Source: Pseudobutyrivibrio sp. UBA1225
GTDB taxonomy: Bacteria; Bacillota; Clostridia; Lachnospirales; Lachnospiraceae
Length of the DNA: 17,511 bases
Direction of reading: 5' to 3'
Assembly: GCA_002309345.1 (NCBI GenBank)
Contig: DBWZ01000062.1
Location: forward strand, 49,459-66,969
Within the stretch, counting starts at the first letter, position 1. Each line of letters begins with the position of its first letter. A program made the translations under genes and the position numbers. Positions 1 through 6,881 of the stretch are shown here, in pieces. Under the pieces are notes generated by a model, which searched no databases, was not told the DNA's origin, and worked only from the letters and a program-made list of their open reading frames with translations.

Positions 1-866
1 GCAAGTGAGTCATTAAGTACAAGCACAAGTGAATCATTGAGCACAAGTACAAGTGAATCACTAAGCACAAGTACCAGTGAATCACTAAGTACATCAACAA
101 GTGAATCGTTGAGCACAAGTACAAGTGAGTCATTGAGTACATCAACAAGTGAATCACTGAGCACAAGTACAAGCGAGTCATTGAGTACATCAACAAGTGA
201 ATCGCTGAGCACAAGCACCAGTGAGTCATTGAGTACCTCAACCAGCGAATCGTTGAGCACCTCAACAAGCATAAGTGATTCAGCAAGTACAAGCACCAGT
301 GAATCACTAAGCACAAGCACCAGTGAGTCACTAAGCACATCGACCAGTGAATCGTTGAGCACAAGTACAAGTGAATCACTAAGTACCTCAACCAGCGAAT
401 CGTTGAGCACAAGCACCAGTGAGTCACTGAGCACATCGACAAGCGAATCACTGAGTACTTCAACTAGTGAATCATTGAGTACCTCAACAAGTGAGTCGCT
501 AAGTACCTCAACCAGTGAGTCACTGAGTACCTCAACCAGCGAATCGTTGAGCACCTCAACAAGTGAATCACTAAGCACATCAACTAGTGAATCACTAAGC
601 ACGAGCACCAGCGAGTCATTGAGTACCTCAACAAGTGAATCACTGAGTACAAGCACCAGTGATTCATTGAGCACAAGTACAAGTGAATCACTGAGTACAT
701 CAACAAGTGAATCACTAAGCACATCGACAAGCGAATCACTGAGTACATCGACAAGCGAATCACTAAGTACAAGCACCAGTGAATCACTAAGTGCCTCAAC
801 AAGTGAGTCACTAAGTACATCTACAAGTGAGTCGCTAAGTGCCTCAACAAGCGAATCACTAAGCAC
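1..866 (+). repeat. 24-bp tandem coding repeat of the SRR adhesin
   Basis: About 36 consecutive 24-bp units encode L-S-T-S-T-S-E-S, with near-perfect protein conservation but shuffled synonymous codons (AGT/AGC/TCA/TCG for Ser; TTG/CTA/CTG for Leu). One 30-bp insertion (ISDSA-type) lies at about 271-300. Degenerate relatives of the repeat continue to about 1200, where a longer motif containing SLSDSAS recurs. Copy number is likely variable and assembly here is error-prone. Confidence 0.95.
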
Positions 867-1614
867 TTCAGCAAGCATTAGTGAATCATTAAGTACATCT
901 GCATCAATAAGTGAGAGTGCTTCGCTTTCAACAAGTGCTAGTATGTCACTCAGTGTAAGCTTAAGTCTATCTGAGAGTATGAGTGCATCTGCAAGCACAA
1001 GAGTGAGTGAGTCATTAAGCACAAGCTTAAGTGAATCACTAAGTACATCAACAAGCTTAAGCGATTCAGCAAGCACAAGTGAATCACTAAGTATATCAAC
1101 AAGCTTGAGCGATTCAGCAAGCACAAGTACAAGTGCATCACTAAGTGCATCAACAAGCTTGAGTGAATCTGCATCAACAAGTGCTTCAATGTCTGAATCT
1201 CAGGCTAATGAAAATAATGTTGGCGAACCATCAACTCCAGTATCTGCAACAGAGACAAGCTATCCTGCTGGAACTATTCAACCAACTCCGGTAGTGGAAG
1301 CTCAGGTTCCAACTTCATTCAACGAGGTTGTAGCGGAAGATAACAATACTAGAGTGACTTCGTTTAAAGAGGTTGATGACAATGGTATTGTTCAGGATGA
1401 TTATGTACCTCTTGCAGTTAAGCTAGACGATGATATAACAGCAGATGATTCTGTTGCAATTGAAGATGAGGAAGCTCCTCTTGGCGTTGCAAAGAGTGGT
1501 CTCGGCGGACGTGTATGGTGGTATTGGATCCTTATCATCATAAGCGCGATTTCCGGAAAGGTTGCAAAGGATAAGAGAGACAGCAAAGAGAAGGAAGTCG
1601 AGACAGAAAAGTAA
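1..1614 (+). CDS. Serine-rich repeat surface glycoprotein (adhesin), 5'-truncated by the window edge
   Basis: The frame is open from base 1, so the N-terminus lies outside the window; the apparent TTG start at 37 is only a repeat codon. About the first 290 residues are an 8-residue repeat (LSTSTSES), with serine at every second position. A more degenerate S/A/L/D region follows up to about base 1200, then a roughly 100-residue acidic, Pro/Thr-containing spacer. The C-terminus has an acidic IEDEE segment, a hydrophobic stretch rich in W and I (about bases 1513-1557) and a Lys/Glu/Arg-rich tail. This layout fits SRR glycoproteins (GspB/SraP/PsrP type), which GtfA/GtfB O-glycosylate and SecA2/SecY2 export. 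There is no LPXTG; anchoring may rely on the membrane span or on an unrecognised sorting signal. Neighbouring accessory Sec genes support the role. The ligand cannot be judged because the binding region is not in the window. Confidence 0.9.
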   Translation, partial: ASESLSTSTSESLSTSTSESLSTSTSESLSTSTSESLSTSTSESLSTSTSESLSTSTSESLSTSTSESLSTSTSESLSTSTSESLSTSTSISDSASTSTSESLSTSTSESLSTSTSESLSTSTSESLSTSTSESLSTSTSESLSTSTSESLSTSTSESLSTSTSESLSTSTSESLSTSTSESLSTSTSESLSTSTSESLSTSTSESLSTSTSESLSTSTSDSLSTSTSESLSTSTSESLSTSTSESLSTSTSESLSTSTSESLSASTSESLSTSTSESLSASTSESLSTSASISESLSTSASISESASLSTSASMSLSVSLSLSESMSASASTRVSESLSTSLSESLSTSTSLSDSASTSESLSISTSLSDSASTSTSASLSASTSLSESASTSASMSESQANENNVGEPSTPVSATETSYPAGTIQPTPVVEAQVPTSFNEVVAEDNNTRVTSFKEVDDNGIVQDDYVPLAVKLDDDITADDSVAIEDEEAPLGVAKSGLGGRVWWYWILIIISAISGKVAKDKRDSKEKEVETEK

Positions 1615-1620
1615 AATAAT

Positions 1621-1667
1621 ACAGACGTTAAATAGTTGCACTATTTAGCGTCTGTTGTGTTATTATT
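1621..1667 (+). terminator. Intrinsic terminator after the SRR adhesin gene
   Basis: A 16-bp stem has arms at 1621-1636 and 1640-1655, one G-U wobble and a 3-nt loop (tgc). It starts 6 nt after the stop codon and is followed by a T-rich tail (tgtgttattatt). The tail is not a clean U-run, so some read-through into the next gene is possible. Confidence 0.8.
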
Positions 1668-1694
1668 AGATAAAAGACAGAAATGTATTACATT

Positions 1695-1709
1695 GAGGAG
1701 GGTTGTATG
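1695..1709 (+). promoter_or_regulatory. Ribosome binding site deciding the start at 1707
   Basis: GAGGAGGG at 1695-1702 lies 4 nt before the ATG at 1707. The upstream in-frame ATG at 1683 has no such site, and its extra 8 residues include the Shine-Dalgarno region itself, so 1707 is the better start. Confidence 0.8.
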
Positions 1710-2729
1710 AATAAGTTCGCAAAGAGGTCGCTAGAATGTCTGGCGGTGCTGTTAATTACGTTTATCATTGTGCTTTCGAGTCCATTTAATCCATGGAAGG
1801 AAGTTACAATGACAGCAGTACAGACAGATATTCTCAATATTGCGCATCAGATAAGGGAAGGATTTTTGGCATACGTGGAGGTTGATGGTAATTATGGACC
1901 TGTTTTGTATGAGTTCTATGGACTGGGCTATTTACCTACAGATGGTCATATAGTGCATCTTATCATGGAATCAGTTTTACTATTCGTAACAGTTCTCTTC
2001 CTATATAAAACGGCAAAGCTTTATACATCTGAAATATTTGCATTGGTTTGTGCAGCAGGTATCACTATTTTTAAATGGGGAATGCTTACTCATGCCGGTG
2101 CAGAAGAGATGATGTTTTTTATTCTATCATTAACTGGCTATCACATCGCGCGTCAATTGAAGTATGGCTTTTTGTCGCATCATTCATACTTGCTAGCGAT
2201 TGATTTGGGATTGGTATTTTTCCTTCAGCCTGGTTATGTATTCTTCTGGGTGGCTTTGATAATATTCTTTGCAATCAAATTCAAATTAGATGGGGTGCAA
2301 GGTAAGAAGTACAGAGCTTTTTATATCTCTACTTTGGAGGGGCTAGCCACCGTTGCTATTCCAATGGGATTGTATCTGTGGTATTTCAAAAATGCAGAGG
2401 CATTTTGGCGCAAAGTTGTAGGATACAATATGAATAATTTGGGAGGAGTGTTAGAAGGACTAAAGATTATATGGGCGACTCCTTGGATTATTCTTGTGGT
2501 AGTTTTGGTTGTAGTTATAGTAGTCAAGCTCATAGATGGTGAAAAAATATCAGATCTGTGCTGTTGGCTTGGAATCATGATAGTTGCTTTCTTTGTTATT
2601 GCTATGCAGGGCGACAACTACGAATCATTCCGCGAGTTATCTAAGGCACTTTATATTGTTCCAGCTGCCAGTGCATTTTCACTTATAGACAAGCCGCTAG
2701 GCTTAACTGTTGAGGAACGGAAATTTTAG
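1707..2729 (+). CDS. Polytopic membrane protein, PMT/GT39-like (GT-C) putative glycosyltransferase
   Basis: The protein has 340 residues and roughly nine hydrophobic spans. The N-terminal order matches bacterial GT39/PMT-like enzymes: a first span, a short NPW-type motif, an extracytoplasmic loop, then D-G-N-Y-G-P-V-L-Y (about residues 60-68), which resembles the D-H-K-G-P-x-L-Y element of that family. A second span and several more follow. Members typically use polyprenyl-phosphate sugars outside the membrane. This one is shorter than usual (about 450-600 residues). The acidic residue normally found in the first loop appears shifted (a T-D pair at about residues 40-41), so activity is uncertain. 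It lies between an SRR gene and asp2, suggesting a role in modifying the exported glycoproteins, but that is inference. It could instead be an inactive relative or an unrelated membrane protein. Confidence 0.6.
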   Translation: MNKFAKRSLECLAVLLITFIIVLSSPFNPWKEVTMTAVQTDILNIAHQIREGFLAYVEVDGNYGPVLYEFYGLGYLPTDGHIVHLIMESVLLFVTVLFLYKTAKLYTSEIFALVCAAGITIFKWGMLTHAGAEEMMFFILSLTGYHIARQLKYGFLSHHSYLLAIDLGLVFFLQPGYVFFWVALIIFFAIKFKLDGVQGKKYRAFYISTLEGLATVAIPMGLYLWYFKNAEAFWRKVVGYNMNNLGGVLEGLKIIWATPWIILVVVLVVVIVVKLIDGEKISDLCCWLGIMIVAFFVIAMQGDNYESFRELSKALYIVPAASAFSLIDKPLGLTVEERKF

Positions 2730-2738
2730 TCTCATATT

Positions 2739-2776
2739 GCCTAGTTAGTTATTTATACTAGCTAGGCTCTTTTGAT
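2739..2776 (+). terminator. Hairpin with T-tract between the GT-C gene and asp2 (terminator or attenuator)
   Basis: A 10-bp stem (2739-2748 with 2758-2767, one G-U pair) has a 9-nt AT-rich loop and is followed by tcttttgatt. It ends only about 20 nt before the asp2 start, leaving no room for a separate promoter downstream. It therefore either attenuates read-through into asp2 or coexists with a promoter overlapping it; TATACT at 2754-2759 is a possible -10, but no -35 is seen. Confidence 0.65.
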
Positions 2777-2788
2777 TGGAGAAAAAGA

Positions 2789-4285
2789 ATGGACAATATT
2801 AAGGTTCTATTTTTAACAGATGATATAACTAAATTTCAAGCAGATTATCCCGATGAAATAAAGGTTTTGACGTGGAACGAAAAGTTCCTTAAGGCAAAGG
2901 ATTACATTGATATTTTGGTAATAGATAGAAGCATCACAGACGAAGAGGCGGATGCTTTGTTTAACATTACAAGAGCCTACACAGTATTTTATCTTGAGGA
3001 GGCTAGATTAGATAACAATACAAGGCGTTTTATATCAAGACGCATGGGAAAGGCCATGAACCTTGAAGCATTGAAGATTCTTATTAGTCTAAAGGGCAAG
3101 GACTATTATCAACAGCCATATGGTGAAAAAGCAAATCCGAAAGACATAGGAATTGCTCAAGGTTTTGATGGCACAATAAAGTGGAATGGACAGTATAGCG
3201 TTGAATTAGAAGGCGACTATGGTCCTAACTTTAATCAAATCGTATTTTGGAAGTACAACATTCCCGTTGCCAAGGGACAGTCTCTTGATTTATGGCTAGA
3301 GTACACCAAGGATGATTCGGTGGAGGTGGTACTTGAAATTAGAAAGATTACATCCGGAAGTATTTCGGACATTTCTAATATATGGACCTACACTGAAATC
3401 GAAATGCAGGACGAGATATGTATAGAGAACAATGATGATGTTGATGGAACCTTGTTTGTATCTTTGAATGCTAGAGGAAGTGGTAGGCTAAATGTTATCG
3501 CGCTTCATGACAGACATTCAAGGCGAGGAGTAGGAACCTTTTTAGTTGGTGGTGAGCGATATGTTACTTCCGAAAGAGAAGAGATTTTTGCATACTTTGA
3601 TCCAGGTGATATGAAGCCACCTCTTGCAGTTTATTTTTCAGGTTACAAAACCCAAGAGGGATTCGAAGGATATTACATGATGCGCAAGATGGGATGTCCT
3701 TTCCTATTAATAGCAGAGCAGCGATTTGAAGGTGGAGGATTTTACCTTGGCACACCTGAATACGAAAAGCTCATGGTAGATATAATAGGAAAGTATTTGG
3801 ATGCGCTGGGTTTTTATCCTGAACAACTAATTCTTTCTGGAATTTCCATGGGTACAATTGGTTCCTTATATTACGGCTGTGACTTTAGGCCACACGCTTT
3901 GATACTGGGCAAGCCATTGGCTAGCCTTGGTGATATAGCAGCGAATGAAAGGTTAAAGCGACCTGCAGGATTTCCTACTTCACTTGATTTGCTGCACCAC
4001 TATGCAGGTGGAATGGATACAGACAGTATAGACAAGCTTAATGACAGAGTCTGGAGTAAGATTCGTGCCACAGACTTTGGGCATACCAAATTTATAGTTT
4101 CATATATGTTTGAGGATGACTACGACAAAACAGCCTATGACAAGCTGCTATCAGAATTGAATTCCGCTGGTGTTCAAGTTTATGGCAAGGGATTGCATGG
4201 TAGGCATAATGATAACACCGCAGGAATAGGCGCTTGGTTCAAGGGACAATATGATCGAATATTAAAAGACGATTTTGATAGATAA
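2789..4285 (+). CDS. asp2: Accessory Sec system protein Asp2 (glycan O-acetyltransferase)
   Basis: The protein has 498 residues, the usual size for Asp2. In streptococci Asp2 forms a complex with Asp1 and Asp3, is needed for SecA2/SecY2 export, and O-acetylates GlcNAc on the SRR substrate through an alpha/beta-hydrolase fold with a Ser-Glu-His triad. The nucleophile elbow GISMG places the serine at residue 353. E442 (in FEDDYD) and H473 (in GLHGRHND) sit at the spacing expected for the other triad members. Upstream, a beta-rich middle part leads into the motifs PGDMKPPLAVYFSGY and EGYYMMRKMG, typical of Asp2. The start is ATG with GGAG 7 nt upstream (2778-2781). Unlike the streptococcal order asp1-asp2-asp3, this gene sits about 5.8 kb upstream of asp1, behind its own terminator, with two substrate genes between. 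The triad looks intact, so activity is likely retained. Confidence 0.93.
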   Translation: MDNIKVLFLTDDITKFQADYPDEIKVLTWNEKFLKAKDYIDILVIDRSITDEEADALFNITRAYTVFYLEEARLDNNTRRFISRRMGKAMNLEALKILISLKGKDYYQQPYGEKANPKDIGIAQGFDGTIKWNGQYSVELEGDYGPNFNQIVFWKYNIPVAKGQSLDLWLEYTKDDSVEVVLEIRKITSGSISDISNIWTYTEIEMQDEICIENNDDVDGTLFVSLNARGSGRLNVIALHDRHSRRGVGTFLVGGERYVTSEREEIFAYFDPGDMKPPLAVYFSGYKTQEGFEGYYMMRKMGCPFLLIAEQRFEGGGFYLGTPEYEKLMVDIIGKYLDALGFYPEQLILSGISMGTIGSLYYGCDFRPHALILGKPLASLGDIAANERLKRPAGFPTSLDLLHHYAGGMDTDSIDKLNDRVWSKIRATDFGHTKFIVSYMFEDDYDKTAYDKLLSELNSAGVQVYGKGLHGRHNDNTAGIGAWFKGQYDRILKDDFDR

Positions 4286-4316
4286 ATAACGAATTATATA
4301 TGTGAATATCCTGTGT

Positions 4317-4386
4317 AAAAAAATCACAGATATTGTGTTGGAATGAACTGATTGACAGTATTGACCACAATATCTGTGATTTTTTT
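4317..4386. terminator. Perfect 21-bp inverted repeat, probable bidirectional terminator after asp2
   Basis: Arms 4317-4337 and 4366-4386 are exact reverse complements. The outer ends are seven A and seven T residues, so the structure can terminate on either strand. The 28-nt loop is unusually long for an intrinsic terminator. It begins 31 nt after the asp2 stop. Confidence 0.85.
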
Positions 4387-4527
4387 GTGATTGTGGCAAG
4401 AAATGGATGGAATTGGCAAAAAGTTATAAAAGTGGACATTAATTGTTCATAAAAAATTTCTATACTGACCTCACAAAATCATAAATCAATCCCGATAACT
4501 AATATAAGTTAAAGGTGGTAGATTAAA
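4387..4527 (+). promoter_or_regulatory. Candidate promoter region of the first secreted substrate gene
   Basis: An AT-rich stretch contains TATACT (4461-4466) as a possible -10, preceded by CATAAAAAATT (4448-4458). There is no good -35 at 16-18 nt. The same two elements, in the same order and at a similar distance from the start codon, precede the paralogue at 6882, which supports a shared control region. TTGGCA at 4414-4419 with ATTAAT at 4438-4443 is a weaker alternative. Exact promoter elements are uncertain. Confidence 0.35.
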
Positions 4528-4554
4528 ATGCAGGAGAATAAAAGCTGCATTTAA
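4528..4554 (+). CDS. Possible 8-codon leader peptide upstream of the substrate gene at 4578
   Basis: ATG at 4528 begins an 8-codon ORF (MQENKSCI) ending in TAA at 4552-4554. A good ribosome site, AAAGGTGG (4511-4518), lies 9 nt upstream. The ORF lies inside a hairpin: AAATGCAG (4526-4533) pairs perfectly with CTGCATTT (4545-4552), so the start and stop codons are partly in the stem. It ends 23 nt before the next start. It could be a translated leader controlling the downstream gene, or a chance ORF; the strong Shine-Dalgarno argues for the former. Confidence 0.4.
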   Translation: MQENKSCI

Positions 4555-4570
4555 TCCTATTAAGTAGGAG
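4555..4570 (+). promoter_or_regulatory. Small hairpin covering the Shine-Dalgarno of the gene at 4578
   Basis: TCCTA (4555-4559) can pair with TAGGA (4565-4569) across a 5-nt loop, masking most of the AGGAG (4566-4570) that serves the ATG at 4578. Only 5 bp, so weak on its own. It lies directly after the leader ORF stop, where a terminating ribosome could open it. Confidence 0.35.
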
Positions 4571-4577
4571 TGAGAGT

Positions 4578-6617
4578 ATGAGTAAGAGATCAGTTGAAAA
4601 TTTATTAAAAGGTGTAGTAATTACAGGTACAGCAGTTGGTGGCGCATCCTTGATGGGGGATGCCAAGATTGCATACGCAGAAGCGCTTGAGCTAGATGTG
4701 GCTGAAATTGTAACTCCACCAGTAGCAGTAGAAACAAATGCACCTGCAGCAGTAGAAGCACCTGCAGTAGTAGAGACACCAGTGGCAGAGGCACCTGCAG
4801 TAGTAGAGACACCAGTGGCAGAGGCACCTACAGTAGTAGAGACACCAGTGGCAGAGGCGCCTACAGTAGTAGAGACACCAGTGACAGAGGCACCAGTAGC
4901 AGAACAGCCAGCAGTAGAAGCTCCAAATCTTCTTTTTGCAAATGCAGCTCCAGCTGCTCAAACAAATGAAGTTCCAATAGAAGCGCCAGCAGCGGCAGAA
5001 AGTCAATCAAGTGAGGCACCAGTCGCACCTACAACTAGCATGACAGACGAAGAAGAGTATGCTGAATTTTTAGAATCAGTATCAGAGGAAGATATTCTTC
5101 TTGCTTCTACATCTGAATACAATTCAACTAGTCAGTATCAAGCAAGCGAAAGCATGGCCGCAGCATTAGCGTCAGCTGAGACACAATATACAGCTGCATC
5201 TGAAACATACCATAACTCAGGTTATGATACAGAGGGCTTAGCAGAGCAGGAAGAAATAGTTAAATCTTATCAAGAAGCTGAACGAATTGCTCGTGAAGCA
5301 GCAGCAGAGCAGCAAGTGGCTCTTACATCATCTAATTATTACAATAAGAATGTTGCAAGAGGTCTTGCACAGGAAATGATAAAGTATAGATTGTTACAGG
5401 AAGGGCTTGTTAATTCTGCAAATCTTAAGAACATTAAGATGGAGTGGGTTGGCAGTCAGTACGAATCTAAATATCTTCTTGTTCAGTATTTAGATAACAA
5501 TCTTGTATATCACGAAGAATATTATGACTATGTAACATGTGATGCCGAGGGCAATTCTTTATATAGATGGGAGATGCCTCAAGAAATATTGAAGGGTGTA
5601 AAGGTTAGCGGTGAAGATAATCCGCTTAACGTTGCAGGCATCAACGTTGTAAAGAAAAACTACGAATTTACAGATCAGATATTGCTTAAAGATGCTGGAA
5701 CAGCAAGAGAAAGAGAATTCCAGTATATACTTAAACATACTGATGATGCTGGAAAGACTACAGAATACAAAGGCTCTCGTTACGTAGTTAATATGATAGC
5801 GGTTGATGGACATTATAAGGGTGGCAATTACTATACGACAGAAGCCTATACAACAGATGTAACACTACGTTCTGAATTGCCATCAACTATCAGCAGCTTG
5901 GCTAGCACAATTGCAAGCATACAGAGTCAGCAGGTTGATTTTATACAGAGTGTGCTTGATAGTATTGCATTTTCACAGTCGGCTAATACTCTAAGGTCAG
6001 AGTCTTTGAGCACACGCGCTGTTGAATCTGCAGCTGCTAGCACATCAAAGAGCGAAAGCATTATTGCATCACAGCACGAATCATTAAGCACAAGCGCATC
6101 AGAAGCAGCTAGTCTTGCGGCAGCATCAAGCGAATCATATGAGACATCAGAAGTATATTATGGATATGAAGCGGATGATTCTTATGAATCAATTACTTCA
6201 GTGCTTACAGCATCCACATCGCAGACAGCTGAGGTCGCAGCTACAACAACACAGGCAACTGCAGCATCTTCATCACCAACTAAAGTTGCAATAGATAAGG
6301 CAGATGAAGTTGCACCAGCAGTCGAAGTGGCAGCTCCAGTTCAGGAGAATGTAGCATTTGCTCCAATCTCTGAAAATCCTATTCCGCTGGCAGTTGTTGA
6401 TGTTGAGGAGACTGAGGCTCCAACCATATTGGCTAACAGTGTTGTGGATGCAGAAAAGACAGCGACTATTTCGGATGAAGATACTGCAAGAATTGGTGGA
6501 AGTCCGATGGAAATAGTTAAGAGAGAGGCTATAGTTGTATCAGGTGGATTGCTAGCAGCAGCGGCAGCCGCATTTAAAGTTCATTTAGACGTTAAGCGAA
6601 TACGCAGAAATAAATAA
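4578..6617 (+). CDS. Secreted Ser/Ala-rich surface protein, probable accessory Sec substrate (paralogue 1)
   Basis: The protein has 679 residues. The N-terminus is a compact signal peptide: basic MSKR, a glycine-bearing core (TGTAVGGASLMG), then AYA as a likely cleavage site near residue 35. A Pro/Ala/Val/Glu-rich region follows (about 45-150), including four 11-residue repeats (AVVETPVAEAP). Residues about 155-365 form a module shared with the next gene: LASTSE, GYDT, NYY, MIKYRL, EYYDYVT and GINV. The part after about residue 435 is Ser/Ala/Thr-rich, suited to O-glycosylation. The C-terminus has IPLAV, ISDED, an alanine-rich hydrophobic span and a basic tail (KRIRRNK). No LPXTG. The start has AGGAG 7 nt upstream. 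Placement among asp2, secY2 and gtfAB, and glycines in the signal core (a known feature of accessory Sec substrates), suggest it is glycosylated and exported by this system. I know no named family for it. Confidence 0.75.
   Translation: MSKRSVENLLKGVVITGTAVGGASLMGDAKIAYAEALELDVAEIVTPPVAVETNAPAAVEAPAVVETPVAEAPAVVETPVAEAPTVVETPVAEAPTVVETPVTEAPVAEQPAVEAPNLLFANAAPAAQTNEVPIEAPAAAESQSSEAPVAPTTSMTDEEEYAEFLESVSEEDILLASTSEYNSTSQYQASESMAAALASAETQYTAASETYHNSGYDTEGLAEQEEIVKSYQEAERIAREAAAEQQVALTSSNYYNKNVARGLAQEMIKYRLLQEGLVNSANLKNIKMEWVGSQYESKYLLVQYLDNNLVYHEEYYDYVTCDAEGNSLYRWEMPQEILKGVKVSGEDNPLNVAGINVVKKNYEFTDQILLKDAGTAREREFQYILKHTDDAGKTTEYKGSRYVVNMIAVDGHYKGGNYYTTEAYTTDVTLRSELPSTISSLASTIASIQSQQVDFIQSVLDSIAFSQSANTLRSESLSTRAVESAAASTSKSESIIASQHESLSTSASEAASLAAASSESYETSEVYYGYEADDSYESITSVLTASTSQTAEVAATTTQATAASSSPTKVAIDKADEVAPAVEVAAPVQENVAFAPISENPIPLAVVDVEETEAPTILANSVVDAEKTATISDEDTARIGGSPMEIVKREAIVVSGGLLAAAAAAFKVHLDVKRIRRNK
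4764..4895 (+). repeat. 33-bp tandem repeat (four copies) in the Pro/Ala-rich region
   Basis: Copies start at 4764, 4797, 4830 and 4863, each encoding (A/T)VVETPV(A/T)EAP. The copies are nearly identical at the DNA level, indicating recent expansion. The product is an extended, acidic Pro-rich stalk near the mature N-terminus. Confidence 0.9.
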
Positions 6618-6634
6618 TCTTCATACTCATTGTT

Positions 6635-6671
6635 GAAAATAGTATCCAGCCCATTCTGGATACTATTTTCA
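6635..6671. terminator. Perfect 15-bp stem-loop terminator after paralogue 1
   Basis: Arms 6635-6649 and 6656-6670 are exact reverse complements around a 6-nt loop (cccatt). The outer end of the stem is GAAAA/TTTTC, so the U-run is short and lies inside the stem. It starts 18 nt after the stop codon. Probably a terminator, possibly working in both directions. Confidence 0.7.
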
Positions 6672-6881
6672 TGTGCGCTCAAAGGTACTTTTTCATATAT
6701 TAATAATTAATAGTAACTATGGAGCGGTTCGAGGACATAAAAAATTCATAATTGATAACTATACTTAAAATACGATAAATGTAAAAAACTTTAGTTGAAT
6801 ATAGGAAAAACGATGACTTCTTGTTTTGCTGAGTAGATTTGGTGGGGATATTAACAGTGTGAGTTTTGGAGGAGAGTTGGT
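6672..6881 (+). promoter_or_regulatory. Leader/promoter region of paralogue 2
   Basis: This is about 210 nt without a gene. It holds an AT-rich 15-nt palindrome (6698-6712, TATTAATAATTAATA), the CATAAAAAATT element (6736-6746) and TATACT (6760-6765), as upstream of the paralogue at 4578. A second reading is TTGATA (6752-6757) with TAAATG (6776-6781), 18 nt apart. The ribosome site is GGAGGAG (6868-6874), 7 nt before the ATG at 6882. The promoter choice is unresolved. Confidence 0.4.

Noticed and set aside
1..866. Repetitive array as a possible CRISPR
   Set aside because: The 24-bp units are contiguous, without spacers, and stay in one open frame coding for Ser-rich repeats.
584..1189. Antisense open frames of 78-79 residues in the SRR repeat
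   Set aside because: They are mirror products of the low-complexity repeat, with no ribosome site and repetitive hydrophobic translations.
1636..1666. Promoter for the GT-C gene: TTGCAC with TATTAT
   Set aside because: The -35 would lie inside the terminator stem and the 19-nt spacing is poor; the support is too weak to list.
1683..1706. Upstream ATG for the GT-C gene
   Set aside because: The strong ribosome site lies downstream of it, directly before the ATG at 1707.
4621..5006. Antisense frames in the Pro/Ala repeat region (68 and 104 residues)
   Set aside because: They arise from the 33-bp repeat read backwards, giving Leu- or Cys/Trp-rich low-complexity products with no start signals.
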